From: Polaromonas sp.
GTDB taxonomy: Bacteria > Pseudomonadota > Gammaproteobacteria > Burkholderiales > Burkholderiaceae_C
Assembly (NCBI GenBank): GCA_025363315.1
Contig: JANYED010000305.1
Coordinates: 1 to 35,559, forward strand
DNA: 35,559 bases
Direction of reading: 5' to 3'
Part shown: positions 25,270 to 33,711 of the stretch, piece after piece
How the letters are laid out: the number at the start of each line of letters is the position of its first letter
How positions within the stretch are numbered: position 1 is the stretch's first letter
Made by a program: the position numbers and the translations under genes
The notes under the pieces: model-generated
The model's database searches: none
Seen by the model: only the letters and a program-made list of their open reading frames with translations
Told to the model about the DNA's origin: nothing

Positions 25270-25731
25270 ATGAGAAATTACGTATTTAAAACAACGCTGG
25301 CCGCGATCTTGGTCGCAGGTTTGCTCAGTGCCTGCGGTGGCGGCGACGACAGCCCACCAGACACGCGAGCCACGTTCGGCGCGGCTTACGGTAGCGGCTT
25401 GGCAAACATGAGCACGGCAGCTGGGCTTCAGCGCGCTGCCCTGCTTGACGTAGTGGACGCTGGCTTTTTGGACGGTGGTTATAACCGGGCCAAGATGGCG
25501 AGTAACTTTTCTGCAGATGCCGCGTCATTGAGCGGCGCTACTGCAGTGTCTTTGTTTCCGATGGTTTCACTCAGCAATCCCGTGATTACCTGCCCAACCA
25601 GCGGCAACATTTGCAGCTTCACGGGCACCGTCACAAACACCGATGCGGACGCAACCGAGGCAAGCTTCACAACCCCAGTGATTTTTAGTGATGGCGCTTT
25701 CCGCCTGTACGGCGATCAGGCTAGCAGCTGA
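25270..25731 (+). CDS. Small lipoprotein of unknown function
   Basis: 153 residues. The signal peptide ends in a lipobox LLSAC with acylated Cys22, followed by GGGDDSPPD, a flexible linker seen in many betaproteobacterial lipoproteins. The mature part is Ala/Ser/Thr-rich and contains two Cys (ITCPTSGNICSFTG) that could form a disulfide. No domain recognised. The ATG at 25270 was chosen because it starts the signal peptide. It lies 65 nt upstream of the DUF3604 gene and may belong to the same export cluster. The 282-nt gap before it holds nothing recognisable. Confidence 0.78.
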   Translation: MRNYVFKTTLAAILVAGLLSACGGGDDSPPDTRATFGAAYGSGLANMSTAAGLQRAALLDVVDAGFLDGGYNRAKMASNFSADAASLSGATAVSLFPMVSLSNPVITCPTSGNICSFTGTVTNTDADATEASFTTPVIFSDGAFRLYGDQASS

Positions 25732-25750
25732 TCCAAATGCAGCGTTGATT

Positions 25751-25778
25751 TTGACCTTCATTCCGATTTTTTAATATT
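25751..25778 (+). promoter_or_regulatory. Candidate sigma70 promoter of the DUF3604 cluster
   Basis: TTGACC at 25751-25756 and an AT-rich -10 candidate (AATATT, 25773-25778) with a 16-nt spacer, in an AT-rich patch just before the gene. GAGG at 25786-25789 is the likely ribosome binding site, 7 nt before the ATG at 25797. Judged by eye only. Confidence 0.35.
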
Positions 25779-25796
25779 TTCTACCGAGGCTTCGCC

Positions 25797-27911
25797 ATGA
25801 GAAACACATTCAAACCCCGCGACATCACCCTGGCGGTGTGCGCCGTTGCCAGCCTGGCAGGGCTGGCCCTGACCCAACACGCTGGTGCCGCCCCAAAAGC
25901 CAATACGAAGGCTGCAGGCACCTATGTTACGGGCGATTTCCACAACCACACCACCTGCTCAGACGGCACCTTGTCGATGAAAAAACTCATCGACAAAAGC
26001 GCAAAAACCTACAACCTCGACTGGTTCGTCCAAGCCGACCACGGCGGCAGCAGCACCCGCAACTGCACGGTGGCAGAAGACCCGTTCGAGCCCGTCGCGC
26101 CAGCGCTTGGTTTAACCAACAGCACGACAGGACCTTACCCGCCTGCGACGTACCCGTCCGGTGGCGAGCCCGCGGCATTGCTCAAAGGCCCAAACCAAAG
26201 CTGGGAGTCAACGCTTCCCAATGGCCGAGCTGACATTAAGGGTGACGGCACTGCAGTACCCAAAGCCATGTGGCGCTGGCAAGAAATCAAGGAATTTCAA
26301 TACGCTGTAACTGAAGCTGAAAGCCGTAGCCGCCTGAAACCCATCTGGATTGGCGTGGAGCAAAACGCGCCCGGACACGAGCATGTGTCAACGAACGTTT
26401 TGAAAGGTCAGCTGCCTTGGCCATCCACGGCTGCCGGCGGCAATGCCAACTTGCAAGCGCAATACGAATATTGCTTTGACCGCTCTGATGCAGACACCAG
26501 CCGCGGCGCTGAAAACCAGTGGGACTGCTCAGTGGTCGGCAACGCCAGCAACAGCCTTATCAACGCGACTGCGGCGAAAATCACCGGCAACAACAGCGCG
26601 GCCACACCTGACTTGGGCCATACCAAATCGTTGATGGGCGTGGCGTGGATGGCTGAAAAAGCACCAACCACCAGCTACTTTATACCGGCCCACCTCGAGC
26701 GCGCTGGTGCTTACAACCCGGTGGCGAGCAGCGGTTTTAACGTGGAGCACTTGCGCAACTTCAACAACGTCGCACCGAACGTCGCTTTTGGATTTGAATC
26801 GATGCCCGGACACCAGGCTGAAGCAGGTCGCGGCAGTTACAACACCACCGCGGTCGGCGGCGGTACTTACGGTGGCACAGGCGTTTACGCTGCGGCCATT
26901 GGCGGTGTGTGGGACGCACTGTTGGGTGAAGGCCGCGGTTGGTGGTTCTTTGGCAGCTCTGACTACCATAACCGCGGGCAATTCGGACCAGACCAGCGTG
27001 AAACAACTGCTGACTTTTATCCTGGCGAGTACACCAAAGACTACGTCATGTCGCGCCGCGGCACGAACAACTTGTCGCCTGAAGCCATCATTGACGGCCT
27101 GCGTTCCGGCAACAGTTTTGTCGCCAACGGCGATTTGATTGACCGCATGGCATTTGTGGCCTGCGCCTACAACCCTGGCCTGCCACGCCCAGCGTTCAAA
27201 GCCCTGATGGAAAAAGCGGCCATCAACGCGGTGACTAAAAATGCTGAAGTGCGCATCGACGGTTGCGCGACCATGGGTGAAAAGCTGGTGGTGCGCCCAG
27301 GCGCGGACATTTTGGTGACGATGGCAGTGCGCGATCCCCAGGGCACCAACAACTCGCCTTATAGTTTTGCCAACCCCTCTCTTAAGCAGATCAATATTAC
27401 CCAGCCGCTGAACGCGCCGGTGCTCGACCATTTGGACTTGATTGGTGGCGATGTAACCGGCCTTGTTGCGCCGACCGACAGCGCCAAGTACGCTGGCGCA
27501 CTTGGGAGCGCTGCAGCAACTAATAAATCGACAGCCGTCAAAAAGGTATTTAACAGTACCAGCTGGACGATTCTGCCCGGTGGTGTTCGTTTGATGAGCT
27601 ACCGCATCCCGGCAGTTAGCGCGTCACAGTTTGTACGATTGCGCGGCACCAATTTGCCGCCGTCTACGCCGTTTGAGTCAGATGTAAATGGCAATCCAAT
27701 TTTGGATTACGACCTGAGCCCATCAGACCAAACCGTGGCCGGCAAGGTGGCGTGTACCGACGCAGCCTGCCCAGCGCACATGCGCACCGTGGCCGGTGTC
27801 AAGTACTCCAGTTTTGACGTGGCATCTTGGGCAGACCTGTGGTTTTACAGCAATCCAATCTTTATTGAAGTGACAAACTCGGTGAAGGTTGCTGGTATCA
27901 ACGTCAAGTAA
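25797..27911 (+). CDS. Exported DUF3604 (PHP-like) metal-dependent protein
   Basis: 704 residues with a Sec-type signal peptide (about 1-31, ending QHAGA). The mature protein opens with a PHP-like metal motif: GDFHNHTTCSDG with His49, His51 and Asp56, and QADHGG with Asp81-His82. A later SSDYHNRG supplies Asp389 and His391, so a periplasmic or secreted metallo-hydrolase/phosphoesterase fold is likely. Two Cys-x-Asp/Ala regions near the C-terminus (CTDAACPAH) may be disulfides. The substrate is unknown; DUF3604 has no established reaction that I know of. It begins the cluster that continues with the spermidine-synthase-like, PpiC and HupE genes. Confidence 0.85.
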   Translation: MRNTFKPRDITLAVCAVASLAGLALTQHAGAAPKANTKAAGTYVTGDFHNHTTCSDGTLSMKKLIDKSAKTYNLDWFVQADHGGSSTRNCTVAEDPFEPVAPALGLTNSTTGPYPPATYPSGGEPAALLKGPNQSWESTLPNGRADIKGDGTAVPKAMWRWQEIKEFQYAVTEAESRSRLKPIWIGVEQNAPGHEHVSTNVLKGQLPWPSTAAGGNANLQAQYEYCFDRSDADTSRGAENQWDCSVVGNASNSLINATAAKITGNNSAATPDLGHTKSLMGVAWMAEKAPTTSYFIPAHLERAGAYNPVASSGFNVEHLRNFNNVAPNVAFGFESMPGHQAEAGRGSYNTTAVGGGTYGGTGVYAAAIGGVWDALLGEGRGWWFFGSSDYHNRGQFGPDQRETTADFYPGEYTKDYVMSRRGTNNLSPEAIIDGLRSGNSFVANGDLIDRMAFVACAYNPGLPRPAFKALMEKAAINAVTKNAEVRIDGCATMGEKLVVRPGADILVTMAVRDPQGTNNSPYSFANPSLKQINITQPLNAPVLDHLDLIGGDVTGLVAPTDSAKYAGALGSAAATNKSTAVKKVFNSTSWTILPGGVRLMSYRIPAVSASQFVRLRGTNLPPSTPFESDVNGNPILDYDLSPSDQTVAGKVACTDAACPAHMRTVAGVKYSSFDVASWADLWFYSNPIFIEVTNSVKVAGINVK

Positions 27912-27917
27912 TCGATT

Positions 27918-27958
27918 TGGATCCGCGCTAGCAGCCGCTTGGCTGTTAGCTCGATCCA
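27918..27958 (+). other. Long imperfect hairpin between the DUF3604 gene and the next gene
   Basis: TGGATC (27918-27923) pairs with GATCCA (27953-27958). Inside it GCTAGCAGCC pairs with GGCTGTTAGC (one G-U) around a GCTT tetraloop. There is no U-tract, so it is more likely an mRNA-processing or stability element than a terminator, limiting expression of the downstream genes relative to the exported protein. Confidence 0.6.
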
Positions 27959-27962
27959 GTGA

Positions 27963-30536
27963 TTGTTTGCAGGACTGATTGCACCGTTGTTTTTTGCTAC
28001 CTTTTTAGCCTTCCTGTCTGGTGCTGCCGGACTGGTGTGGCAAATCGCCTGGACCACCCAGCTCGGACTGATGCTTGGTCACGAGCTGGTCTCCGTTTTG
28101 GCGGTGATGGTCGGTTTTTTCGGCGGCTTGGCTGCAGGCGCTTTTTTGCTGGCCAGAAGAGTCGAGCAGTCCAAACGCCCGGGACAGTGGTACGCCGCAC
28201 TGGAAGCGCTGACGGGCTTGTGGGGCCTGCTGATCGTCTTCTCAAACACGTATATCTCAAGCATGGTGACAAATTGGCTGGGCGCTGAACCACCGGCCTG
28301 GCAGCACTGGCTCGTCGCCTTTGCGGTACCGCTGGTTTGCTTGTTGCCCGCCACCATGGCCATGGGAGCCACCTTGCCTGCGTTGGAGCGACAGTGCCGC
28401 GCTGCAAGTGCGCATGCGCTGCGATTGCTGTACGCGTGGAACACGGCGGGTGCGATGGTGGGCTTGCTGGCTGCTACCTTCTGGTTGTTGCCAGCCGTTG
28501 GCTTGAAGGCATCTGCAAACCTCTTTGCCATGTTGAACCTGGTCTGTGCATTGCTAGCATTTTTGAAGTGGCGCACCCAGTTAATTTGCGTGCCAGAGAC
28601 CACTTCGACTCATTCGCATCAAACGCGCGAAATACCAGATCAGCCAAACTCAAAACGCTTGCAAGTAGCCCTGTTTGCGACGGGTTTGCTCGGCATTGGC
28701 TACGAAGTAATGGTGGTGCGGACGCTCAGCCAAGTGACTGAAAACACCGTTTATTCCTATGCGCTGTTGTTGGCCGTGTTTTTGCTCGGCACGGCGCTTG
28801 GTGCGCGCCTCCTGCATGGCAACGCACCCGACCATTCAGACAATCGGCGAATTGACAATTTGCTGATCTGGCTAGCCGTCAGTGTGCTGGTATCCGGCAG
28901 CAGCCTGTGGTGGGCTGATCGCTGGGTGACTCTGCCAGCTGTCTGGCTGGGCGGTGGCCAGGCCACGGCGCTTGCAGGCGAGGCGCTGGCAGCAATCGCT
29001 GCGCTGCTCTGGCCCGCGATGGTGATGGGTGCCTTGTTTGCAGAACTGAGCATTCGGGCACAAGCCAGCGGCAGCACATGGGGCAGGGCGCTGGGCATAA
29101 ATACGGTAGGCGCTGCGCTAGCCCCGGTGTTGATGGGCGCTGTGCTGGTGCCGCAGTGGGGTGCACATATTGTCCTGGTTCTGCTGGTGCTGGGCTACTT
29201 GGCGCTGTGCTCACGGCTCACTTGGCGGCGGCCTACGCATTTGGGGTTGGTGGCAGCTGCGCTAGCGCTGCTGGTGTTGGCACCGCCGCTGCGCTTTGTA
29301 GATGTGCCCGAGCAAGGCCGAATCCTCAACTATCGCGACGGCATCATGGCTGCCGTCAGTGTGGTGGAAGACTCGGGCGGCACGGCGCGCCTTCACATCA
29401 ACAACCGGGTGCAAGAAGGCAGCAGCGCCAGCGGCTTGGTTGAAACGCGGCTCGCGCAACTGCCCCTGCTGCTGCACCCCGCGCCACGCACCGCCTTGTT
29501 TTTAGGACTAGGCACCGGCTATACCGCGCAAGCCGCTGCGATTGACCCAGCGCTGCGCGTGCAGGCAGTCGAGTTGCTGCCCGAGGTGGTCGAGGCGGCG
29601 CAGTTGTTTGCCCTCAAGCCCGGCGCACCGCGCGCCGCCTGGCCGGTTGCCATTGCGACTGCTGACGCGCGACGATATGTGCAATCCAAAGGCCTGGCTT
29701 ATGACGTGATCGTGGCGGACTTGTTTCACCCCGCCCGCAGCGGCGCGGCCTACCTGTACACGCGTGAGCATTTTCAGGCAGTTAAATCGCGTCTGGCAGA
29801 CGGAGGTGTGTTTTGCCAATGGCTGGCACTGCATCAAATGGACCTGGCCAGTTTGCGTAGTATCAGTGCGGCGTTTATGCAGGTCTACCCCGACGCGGTC
29901 CTTGTGCTGGCCAGCAATAGCCTGGACACGCCGGTGGTGGGTTTGATGGCGCGCAACGGCGGCGTGCCGTGGTCCATCGACCGAATCGCCGCCAGATTTC
30001 AAAGTCAGCCCACCGAGCTGGCCAGCGCCTTGAAGTTGGCTCGAATTGACGATGCCTATGCGGTGCTGGGCAGCGTGCTGGCCGACCCACAGTCGTTGCG
30101 AAACTTTATTGGCACCCAGCCCGCCAATCTTGACGACCACCCAATCGTTGCACATATGACCGCCAGCGTTGACTACGCACCGCAAGACACGCCCCGCCAA
30201 CGCTTGGCTGCGTTGCTGCTGTTGTTGCAACCGCGATTGGAGGGCGTGACGCAAGCAAGCACTGACCAACGCCTGCTCGCTTACTGGCAAGCCCGACACC
30301 AATACCTGGCTGTCGGCCTGCAAACCCAGGCGCGTAACGACCCAGAGCGCATGCTGGCGCAACTCAGCCCCGCATTGCTGGCGGTTGCCAACATGAGCGC
30401 CGACTTTCACCCTGCCACCGAGTCGTTAATCAGCCTGGCCAACGCCGCGTTGGCGCGCAACCCACAATCTGCGCTGGCCAAAGACGCGTTGGCAGCGCTT
30501 CGTTTTGAAACTCCAACCAACACCACGACAAAATGA
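27963..30536 (+). CDS. Polytopic membrane protein fused to a spermidine-synthase-like domain
   Basis: 857 residues. The N-terminal 450 or so contain about 12-14 hydrophobic segments starting with FLSGAAGLVWQIAWTTQLG, the usual opening of MFS/spermidine-synthase fusions. The C-terminal part (about 460-690) is a class I methyltransferase-like aminopropyltransferase fold: FLGLGTGYT near 513, VELLPEVVEAA, ADARRYVQS and VIVADLFHPAR. About 150 residues follow with helical, repeat-like character. Whether it makes polyamines is unknown; the nucleotide-loop motif differs from the GGGDG of true SpeE. The start is uncertain: TTG at 27963 directly follows a stop and no Shine-Dalgarno site is seen. It overlaps the next gene by 4 nt. 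Confidence 0.85.
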   Translation: MFAGLIAPLFFATFLAFLSGAAGLVWQIAWTTQLGLMLGHELVSVLAVMVGFFGGLAAGAFLLARRVEQSKRPGQWYAALEALTGLWGLLIVFSNTYISSMVTNWLGAEPPAWQHWLVAFAVPLVCLLPATMAMGATLPALERQCRAASAHALRLLYAWNTAGAMVGLLAATFWLLPAVGLKASANLFAMLNLVCALLAFLKWRTQLICVPETTSTHSHQTREIPDQPNSKRLQVALFATGLLGIGYEVMVVRTLSQVTENTVYSYALLLAVFLLGTALGARLLHGNAPDHSDNRRIDNLLIWLAVSVLVSGSSLWWADRWVTLPAVWLGGGQATALAGEALAAIAALLWPAMVMGALFAELSIRAQASGSTWGRALGINTVGAALAPVLMGAVLVPQWGAHIVLVLLVLGYLALCSRLTWRRPTHLGLVAAALALLVLAPPLRFVDVPEQGRILNYRDGIMAAVSVVEDSGGTARLHINNRVQEGSSASGLVETRLAQLPLLLHPAPRTALFLGLGTGYTAQAAAIDPALRVQAVELLPEVVEAAQLFALKPGAPRAAWPVAIATADARRYVQSKGLAYDVIVADLFHPARSGAAYLYTREHFQAVKSRLADGGVFCQWLALHQMDLASLRSISAAFMQVYPDAVLVLASNSLDTPVVGLMARNGGVPWSIDRIAARFQSQPTELASALKLARIDDAYAVLGSVLADPQSLRNFIGTQPANLDDHPIVAHMTASVDYAPQDTPRQRLAALLLLLQPRLEGVTQASTDQRLLAYWQARHQYLAVGLQTQARNDPERMLAQLSPALLAVANMSADFHPATESLISLANAALARNPQSALAKDALAALRFETPTNTTTK

Positions 30537-31417
30537 CCGACGTAACACTCACCCCCGACCACAGCCAAACCCCGAGCGGCACTAGCGGCATTGGCAGCCG
30601 TTTCAATTCCTGGCGCCAGCACCCCTTGCTGCGCGAGCCGCTCGTTCACTTCGTGTTCTTGGGTTTGTTGATCTTTGCTGCAGACCAGGTCGTGCTGGCC
30701 ATACGCGGCAATCCGCAGGAAATCATTGTGCCGGTTGCTTCACAAAAAGAAGCAAAGGACGCGTTCGTGGCGGGCATGAAGCGCGAGCCCACACCCGCAG
30801 ACATGAAAATTTTGATGAACCGCTGGGTTGACAACGAGGTGTTGTACCGCGAAGGCATTTCATTGGGTTTGGACAAGGGCGACACATCGATTCGTGAACG
30901 GGTTATTTTTAAAGCACTCACCATTACCCAGTCCGGCCTGTCTTTGCCGAAAATTAACGAGGCTGGCTTGCGCGCCTGGTTTGTCACCAAGCAGGGCCGC
31001 TACGACCAGCCCGCGCGCTTTGACTTTCAGGAGGCGATGGTGCTGGGCGACAGGTCCGCCGAGCGCATGGCCGCATTCGTCAAAGCGCTCAACAGCCAAA
31101 GCCTGTCGGATGTTGAAAGCAGCCTGAGCTTGTTCAAAGACCGTCCGCGACCCAACCTGGTTCAAAGCTATGGCGAGCCCTTTGCCGCAGCGCTTGAAAA
31201 GCAAACCCCCGGCGTGTGGGCAGCGGTGGACAGCCGCGAGGGCGTGCGCGTCATCAACCTGACCGCCATCGCAGCAGGTCAAACCAGCAACTTTGATGCG
31301 GTCAAAAAACGCGTGTTTCAAGACTGGAAAGATGACGCCACCGGCCAAGTGACCCAGCAAGCGCTGCAAGGCATGGCACGCAAATACCACATTCGCGGTG
31401 ATGGGTTTGCGCTATGA
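30533..31417 (+). CDS. Membrane-anchored PpiC/SurA-like peptidyl-prolyl isomerase family protein
   Basis: 294 residues: a hydrophilic N-terminus, one membrane segment (about 38-56, VHFVFLGLLIFAADQVVLAI), then a periplasmic helical SurA_N-like part (NRWVDNEVLYREGISLGLDKGD near 100-121). The C-terminal region corresponds to a rotamase domain but is poorly conserved, so catalysis is doubtful and a chaperone role is as likely. The ATGA overlaps at both ends (30533-30536 and 31414-31417) couple its translation to the spermidine-synthase-like and HupE-like genes. It may fold or insert the exported members of the cluster. Confidence 0.82.
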   Translation: MTDVTLTPDHSQTPSGTSGIGSRFNSWRQHPLLREPLVHFVFLGLLIFAADQVVLAIRGNPQEIIVPVASQKEAKDAFVAGMKREPTPADMKILMNRWVDNEVLYREGISLGLDKGDTSIRERVIFKALTITQSGLSLPKINEAGLRAWFVTKQGRYDQPARFDFQEAMVLGDRSAERMAAFVKALNSQSLSDVESSLSLFKDRPRPNLVQSYGEPFAAALEKQTPGVWAAVDSREGVRVINLTAIAAGQTSNFDAVKKRVFQDWKDDATGQVTQQALQGMARKYHIRGDGFAL

Positions 31418-32382
31418 GTGGTTTCATCAAATGGCTCACTCATAAATTAATAGCTGTTTGCGCCCTATTTATATGGGCTACAGCCGTAAATGCCCATGAA
31501 ATGACGATCACCGACCTAAACCTGCGCGAAACCCAGCCCGGTCAATTCGTCTGGTCCTGGGGCTTGCCCGGTAAAAGCAAACCGGTGGCAGAAGACTTAA
31601 AACCGCTGTGGCCCGAAGGCTGCGCCGGGGACGAACGCACCTTGCGCTGCGGCCCCAAAGGCCTGGCTGGCACGCTGGCGGTAGACGGCATAGGTAAAAA
31701 TTATTCAGCAGTGATCTTGCGGGTGCGCTGGCGCGGCGGCGATCAAACCACTTTCACCATCACCGAGTCGCAGCCCAAAGTGCAGCTGTTCGGCAGCGCC
31801 AAAGACGATCGCCCCGCCAGCGAGGTCATCGTTGCTTACGGCATGCTGGGCTTTCAGCACATCCTGGAAGGCATTGACCACTTGCTGTTTGTGCTCAGCC
31901 TTCTGTTTTTGGTCGGTTTCAGGCGGCAGCTGCTGACCACCATCACCGCATTTACCGTGGCCCACAGCCTGACGCTGGCGGCCAGCGCACTCGGCGCCTT
32001 GTCACTGCGGCCAGCGCCGGTTGAGGCGACGATTGCGCTGTCAATTGTGCTGGTCTGCGCCGAGGCGCTGAGCCGCAAAGACTCACTCACCCGGCGCTAC
32101 CCGGCAGCGGTGGCGTTTGTGTTTGGCCTGGTGCACGGCCTGGGTTTTGCAGGCGCACTCAAAGATATCGGTCTGCCAGAACGCTTCACCAACTGGGCGC
32201 TGGTCAGCTTCAACGTCGGCGTTGAAGCGGGGCAGTTGCTGGTGATTGCAGCGGCTTGGGGTTTGTGGTGGGGCTTCAGGCGCCTGCGCGTTGCACCCCG
32301 TGCCAGGCAATGGGTGTTGTATGCCATGGGCGGCATGGCATCGTTTTGGACGCTGTCGCGGTTGGTGGTGATTGCCGGGTGA
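31414..32382 (+). CDS. HupE/UreJ-like membrane protein with periplasmic N-terminal domain
   Basis: 322 residues. The signal peptide is about 1-27, cleaved before His28-Glu-Met. A periplasmic domain of about 110 residues follows, then six or seven membrane helices of the HupE/UreJ_2 type. Conserved polar membrane residues: His149 and Asp155-His156 in QHILEGIDHLLF, His184 in VAHSLTLA, His241 in VHGLGFAG. These suggest a metal (nickel, cobalt or copper) permease; the substrate is not known for this subfamily. The hydrophobic core of the signal peptide (LIAVCALFIWATA) is encoded by an interspersed-repeat copy. The start overlaps the preceding stop by 4 nt. Confidence 0.87.
   Translation: MSGFIKWLTHKLIAVCALFIWATAVNAHEMTITDLNLRETQPGQFVWSWGLPGKSKPVAEDLKPLWPEGCAGDERTLRCGPKGLAGTLAVDGIGKNYSAVILRVRWRGGDQTTFTITESQPKVQLFGSAKDDRPASEVIVAYGMLGFQHILEGIDHLLFVLSLLFLVGFRRQLLTTITAFTVAHSLTLAASALGALSLRPAPVEATIALSIVLVCAEALSRKDSLTRRYPAAVAFVFGLVHGLGFAGALKDIGLPERFTNWALVSFNVGVEAGQLLVIAAAWGLWWGFRRLRVAPRARQWVLYAMGGMASFWTLSRLVVIAG
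31443..31491 (+). repeat. Interspersed-repeat copy encoding the HupE signal-peptide core
   Basis: TTAATAGC, then 24 nt with TGTTTGCGCCCTATTTATATGGGC-type sequence, then TACAGCCG. This is the same framework, spacing and orientation as the intergenic copy at 12073. In this frame it reads without stop as hydrophobic residues. Here the element is part of a coding sequence, not flanking one. Confidence 0.72.
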
Positions 32383-32415
32383 GATGTTTCAGCCAAGTTT
32401 TAAACTGCAAAACGT

Positions 32416-33066
32416 ATGCCAGACCAAGTAAATAGAGCGCAAGCTGCTACGGTTTTTGAATTGTTTCCGACGCCCGTGCTGCACGTGCCCGCACTGCTGA
32501 CGACCCCTGATGCGCAAGCTTTGGCGCAGCGCCTGGTCCTGCGCGCAGCCGTGCCCAACAGCAGCTCAGACAAGCTGGCGCACACGCAGCCACTGGCCCC
32601 GGGCGATGACGCAGGCGTGGACGCCCTGGTCAGCCTGATTCGCCCGCACCTGCAGCGCATGGGCCAACTGCTGTTTGGCCAGACGCTGCCGTGGCTGGTC
32701 AAGGACATCTGGGCCAACGTGCTGCAAACGGGCGGCCAGCAGGCGCTACACAACCATGCCAACTGCTTTGTGTCAGGCATCGTTTACCTGACCGAACCCG
32801 ATGCATCCGCCCGCACCGTTTTTGCGCGGCCATTGGGTGGGGCTGACTTTGTTTTTCGCAACGACCACGCTGGCAGCCAGACCAACGCTTTTAACGCCGC
32901 CAAATGGATAGTGCCTGCGCCGCAGGTCGGTGACTTGCTGCTGTTCCCGAGCTATTTGCTGCACGAAGTGCCGCGCAATCAGGGCGGTGAGCGCATCAGC
33001 GTGGCCTTCAACGCGATTGCCCAGCGGCTGGATTCGTGGGGCTACGCGGTGTCTTTTCAACCCTGA
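32416..33066 (+). CDS. 2-oxoglutarate/Fe(II) oxygenase-like protein (TIGR02466-type)
   Basis: 216 residues. The C-terminal double-stranded beta-helix shows HNHANCFVSGIVYL (His112, His114), FPSYLLHEVPRN (His183) and the 2-oxoglutarate Arg193 in ERISVAFN. The N-terminal FELFPTPVLHV is typical of the putative 2OG-Fe(II) oxygenase family TIGR02466. No signal peptide, so cytoplasmic. The substrate is unknown. It lies 33 nt after the HupE-like gene in the same direction and is probably the fifth gene of the transcript; the predicted iron dependence adds to the metal theme of the cluster. Confidence 0.83.
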   Translation: MPDQVNRAQAATVFELFPTPVLHVPALLTTPDAQALAQRLVLRAAVPNSSSDKLAHTQPLAPGDDAGVDALVSLIRPHLQRMGQLLFGQTLPWLVKDIWANVLQTGGQQALHNHANCFVSGIVYLTEPDASARTVFARPLGGADFVFRNDHAGSQTNAFNAAKWIVPAPQVGDLLLFPSYLLHEVPRNQGGERISVAFNAIAQRLDSWGYAVSFQP

Positions 33067-33085
33067 TTTTTGTGAAGCGACCACC

Positions 33086-33514
33086 ATGTTTAATCGCATA
33101 TTTGCCGTGTCGATGTTGTCTCTAGCGTGCAGTGTCGCCCCTGCTCTGGCACACGAGTACTACACCCCCGGCTTTACCTTCGTCCACCCATGGGCCGAGG
33201 CCACCGCTGCCGGCCAGCTTGACGCGCCGGTGTACTTTGAACTTGACAACGTTACCCGCAGTGACACGGTGCTGGGCGCCGCTACGCCAGCGGCAGATAG
33301 GGTCGAACTGCGTTCGGGGTCCGACCAGAAAGCCGCCGCAGCGGTTCAACTTTCCGTGCCGGCAGGAGACTCAGTGTCCTTTTCTGCCGACAAAGCCCAT
33401 TTAATGCTGCGCGGTCTGAAGGCGCCCCTGCAGTGGGGCCGCAGCTATTCAATGATGGTCGATTTTGAAAAAGCGGGCAAGGTGCTGGTGATGATTTCTG
33501 TGGGCGCGCATTAA
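33086..33514 (+). CDS. PCuAC-like periplasmic protein with a degenerate copper site
   Basis: 142 residues with a Sec signal peptide (about 1-22, ending PALA before HEYY). The mature protein has the PCuAC cupredoxin-like fold: FVHPWAEAT at the start, then AHLMLRGLKAPLQWGRSY (His105, Met107) at the end. Classical PCuAC proteins carry a further His and Met cluster in the middle (usually E-x-H and M-rich). Here that position reads VELRSGSDQKAAAA and lacks both, so copper binding may be weak or changed. It starts 19 nt after the oxygenase gene. Two 11-nt tandem units overlap its stop codon. Confidence 0.8.
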   Translation: MFNRIFAVSMLSLACSVAPALAHEYYTPGFTFVHPWAEATAAGQLDAPVYFELDNVTRSDTVLGAATPAADRVELRSGSDQKAAAAVQLSVPAGDSVSFSADKAHLMLRGLKAPLQWGRSYSMMVDFEKAGKVLVMISVGAH

Positions 33515-33537
33515 GGGGCAATTAAGGGGCAATTAAG
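33509..33537 (+). repeat. Short tandem repeat overlapping the PCuAC gene stop codon
   Basis: ATTAAGGGGCA occurs twice in a row and is followed by a partial third unit (ATTAAGAGG). The first unit contains the TAA stop. Probably a slippage product; no role is evident. Confidence 0.7.
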
Positions 33538-33711
33538 AGGTATTTGGCACGCCTAAAAACGACAGCCAGGTTTGCGGATCAAGCGTTCTGGCAAGGCCAT
33601 TTATCCTTGTCACGCACAGGACTTGTTTGCGCCGTACGCTTGGGAACTGGACGCATGCATTCACAGGCGCTCTAGCAGATCACTTCTGATCAAACTCCCA
33701 AGGAATTTCCC
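33515..33711. other. Intergenic region upstream of the fasciclin gene
   Basis: 197 nt that must hold the fasciclin promoter. Apart from the tandem units at its left edge and the ribosome binding site at its right edge, no structure was recognised. Confidence 0.4.
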
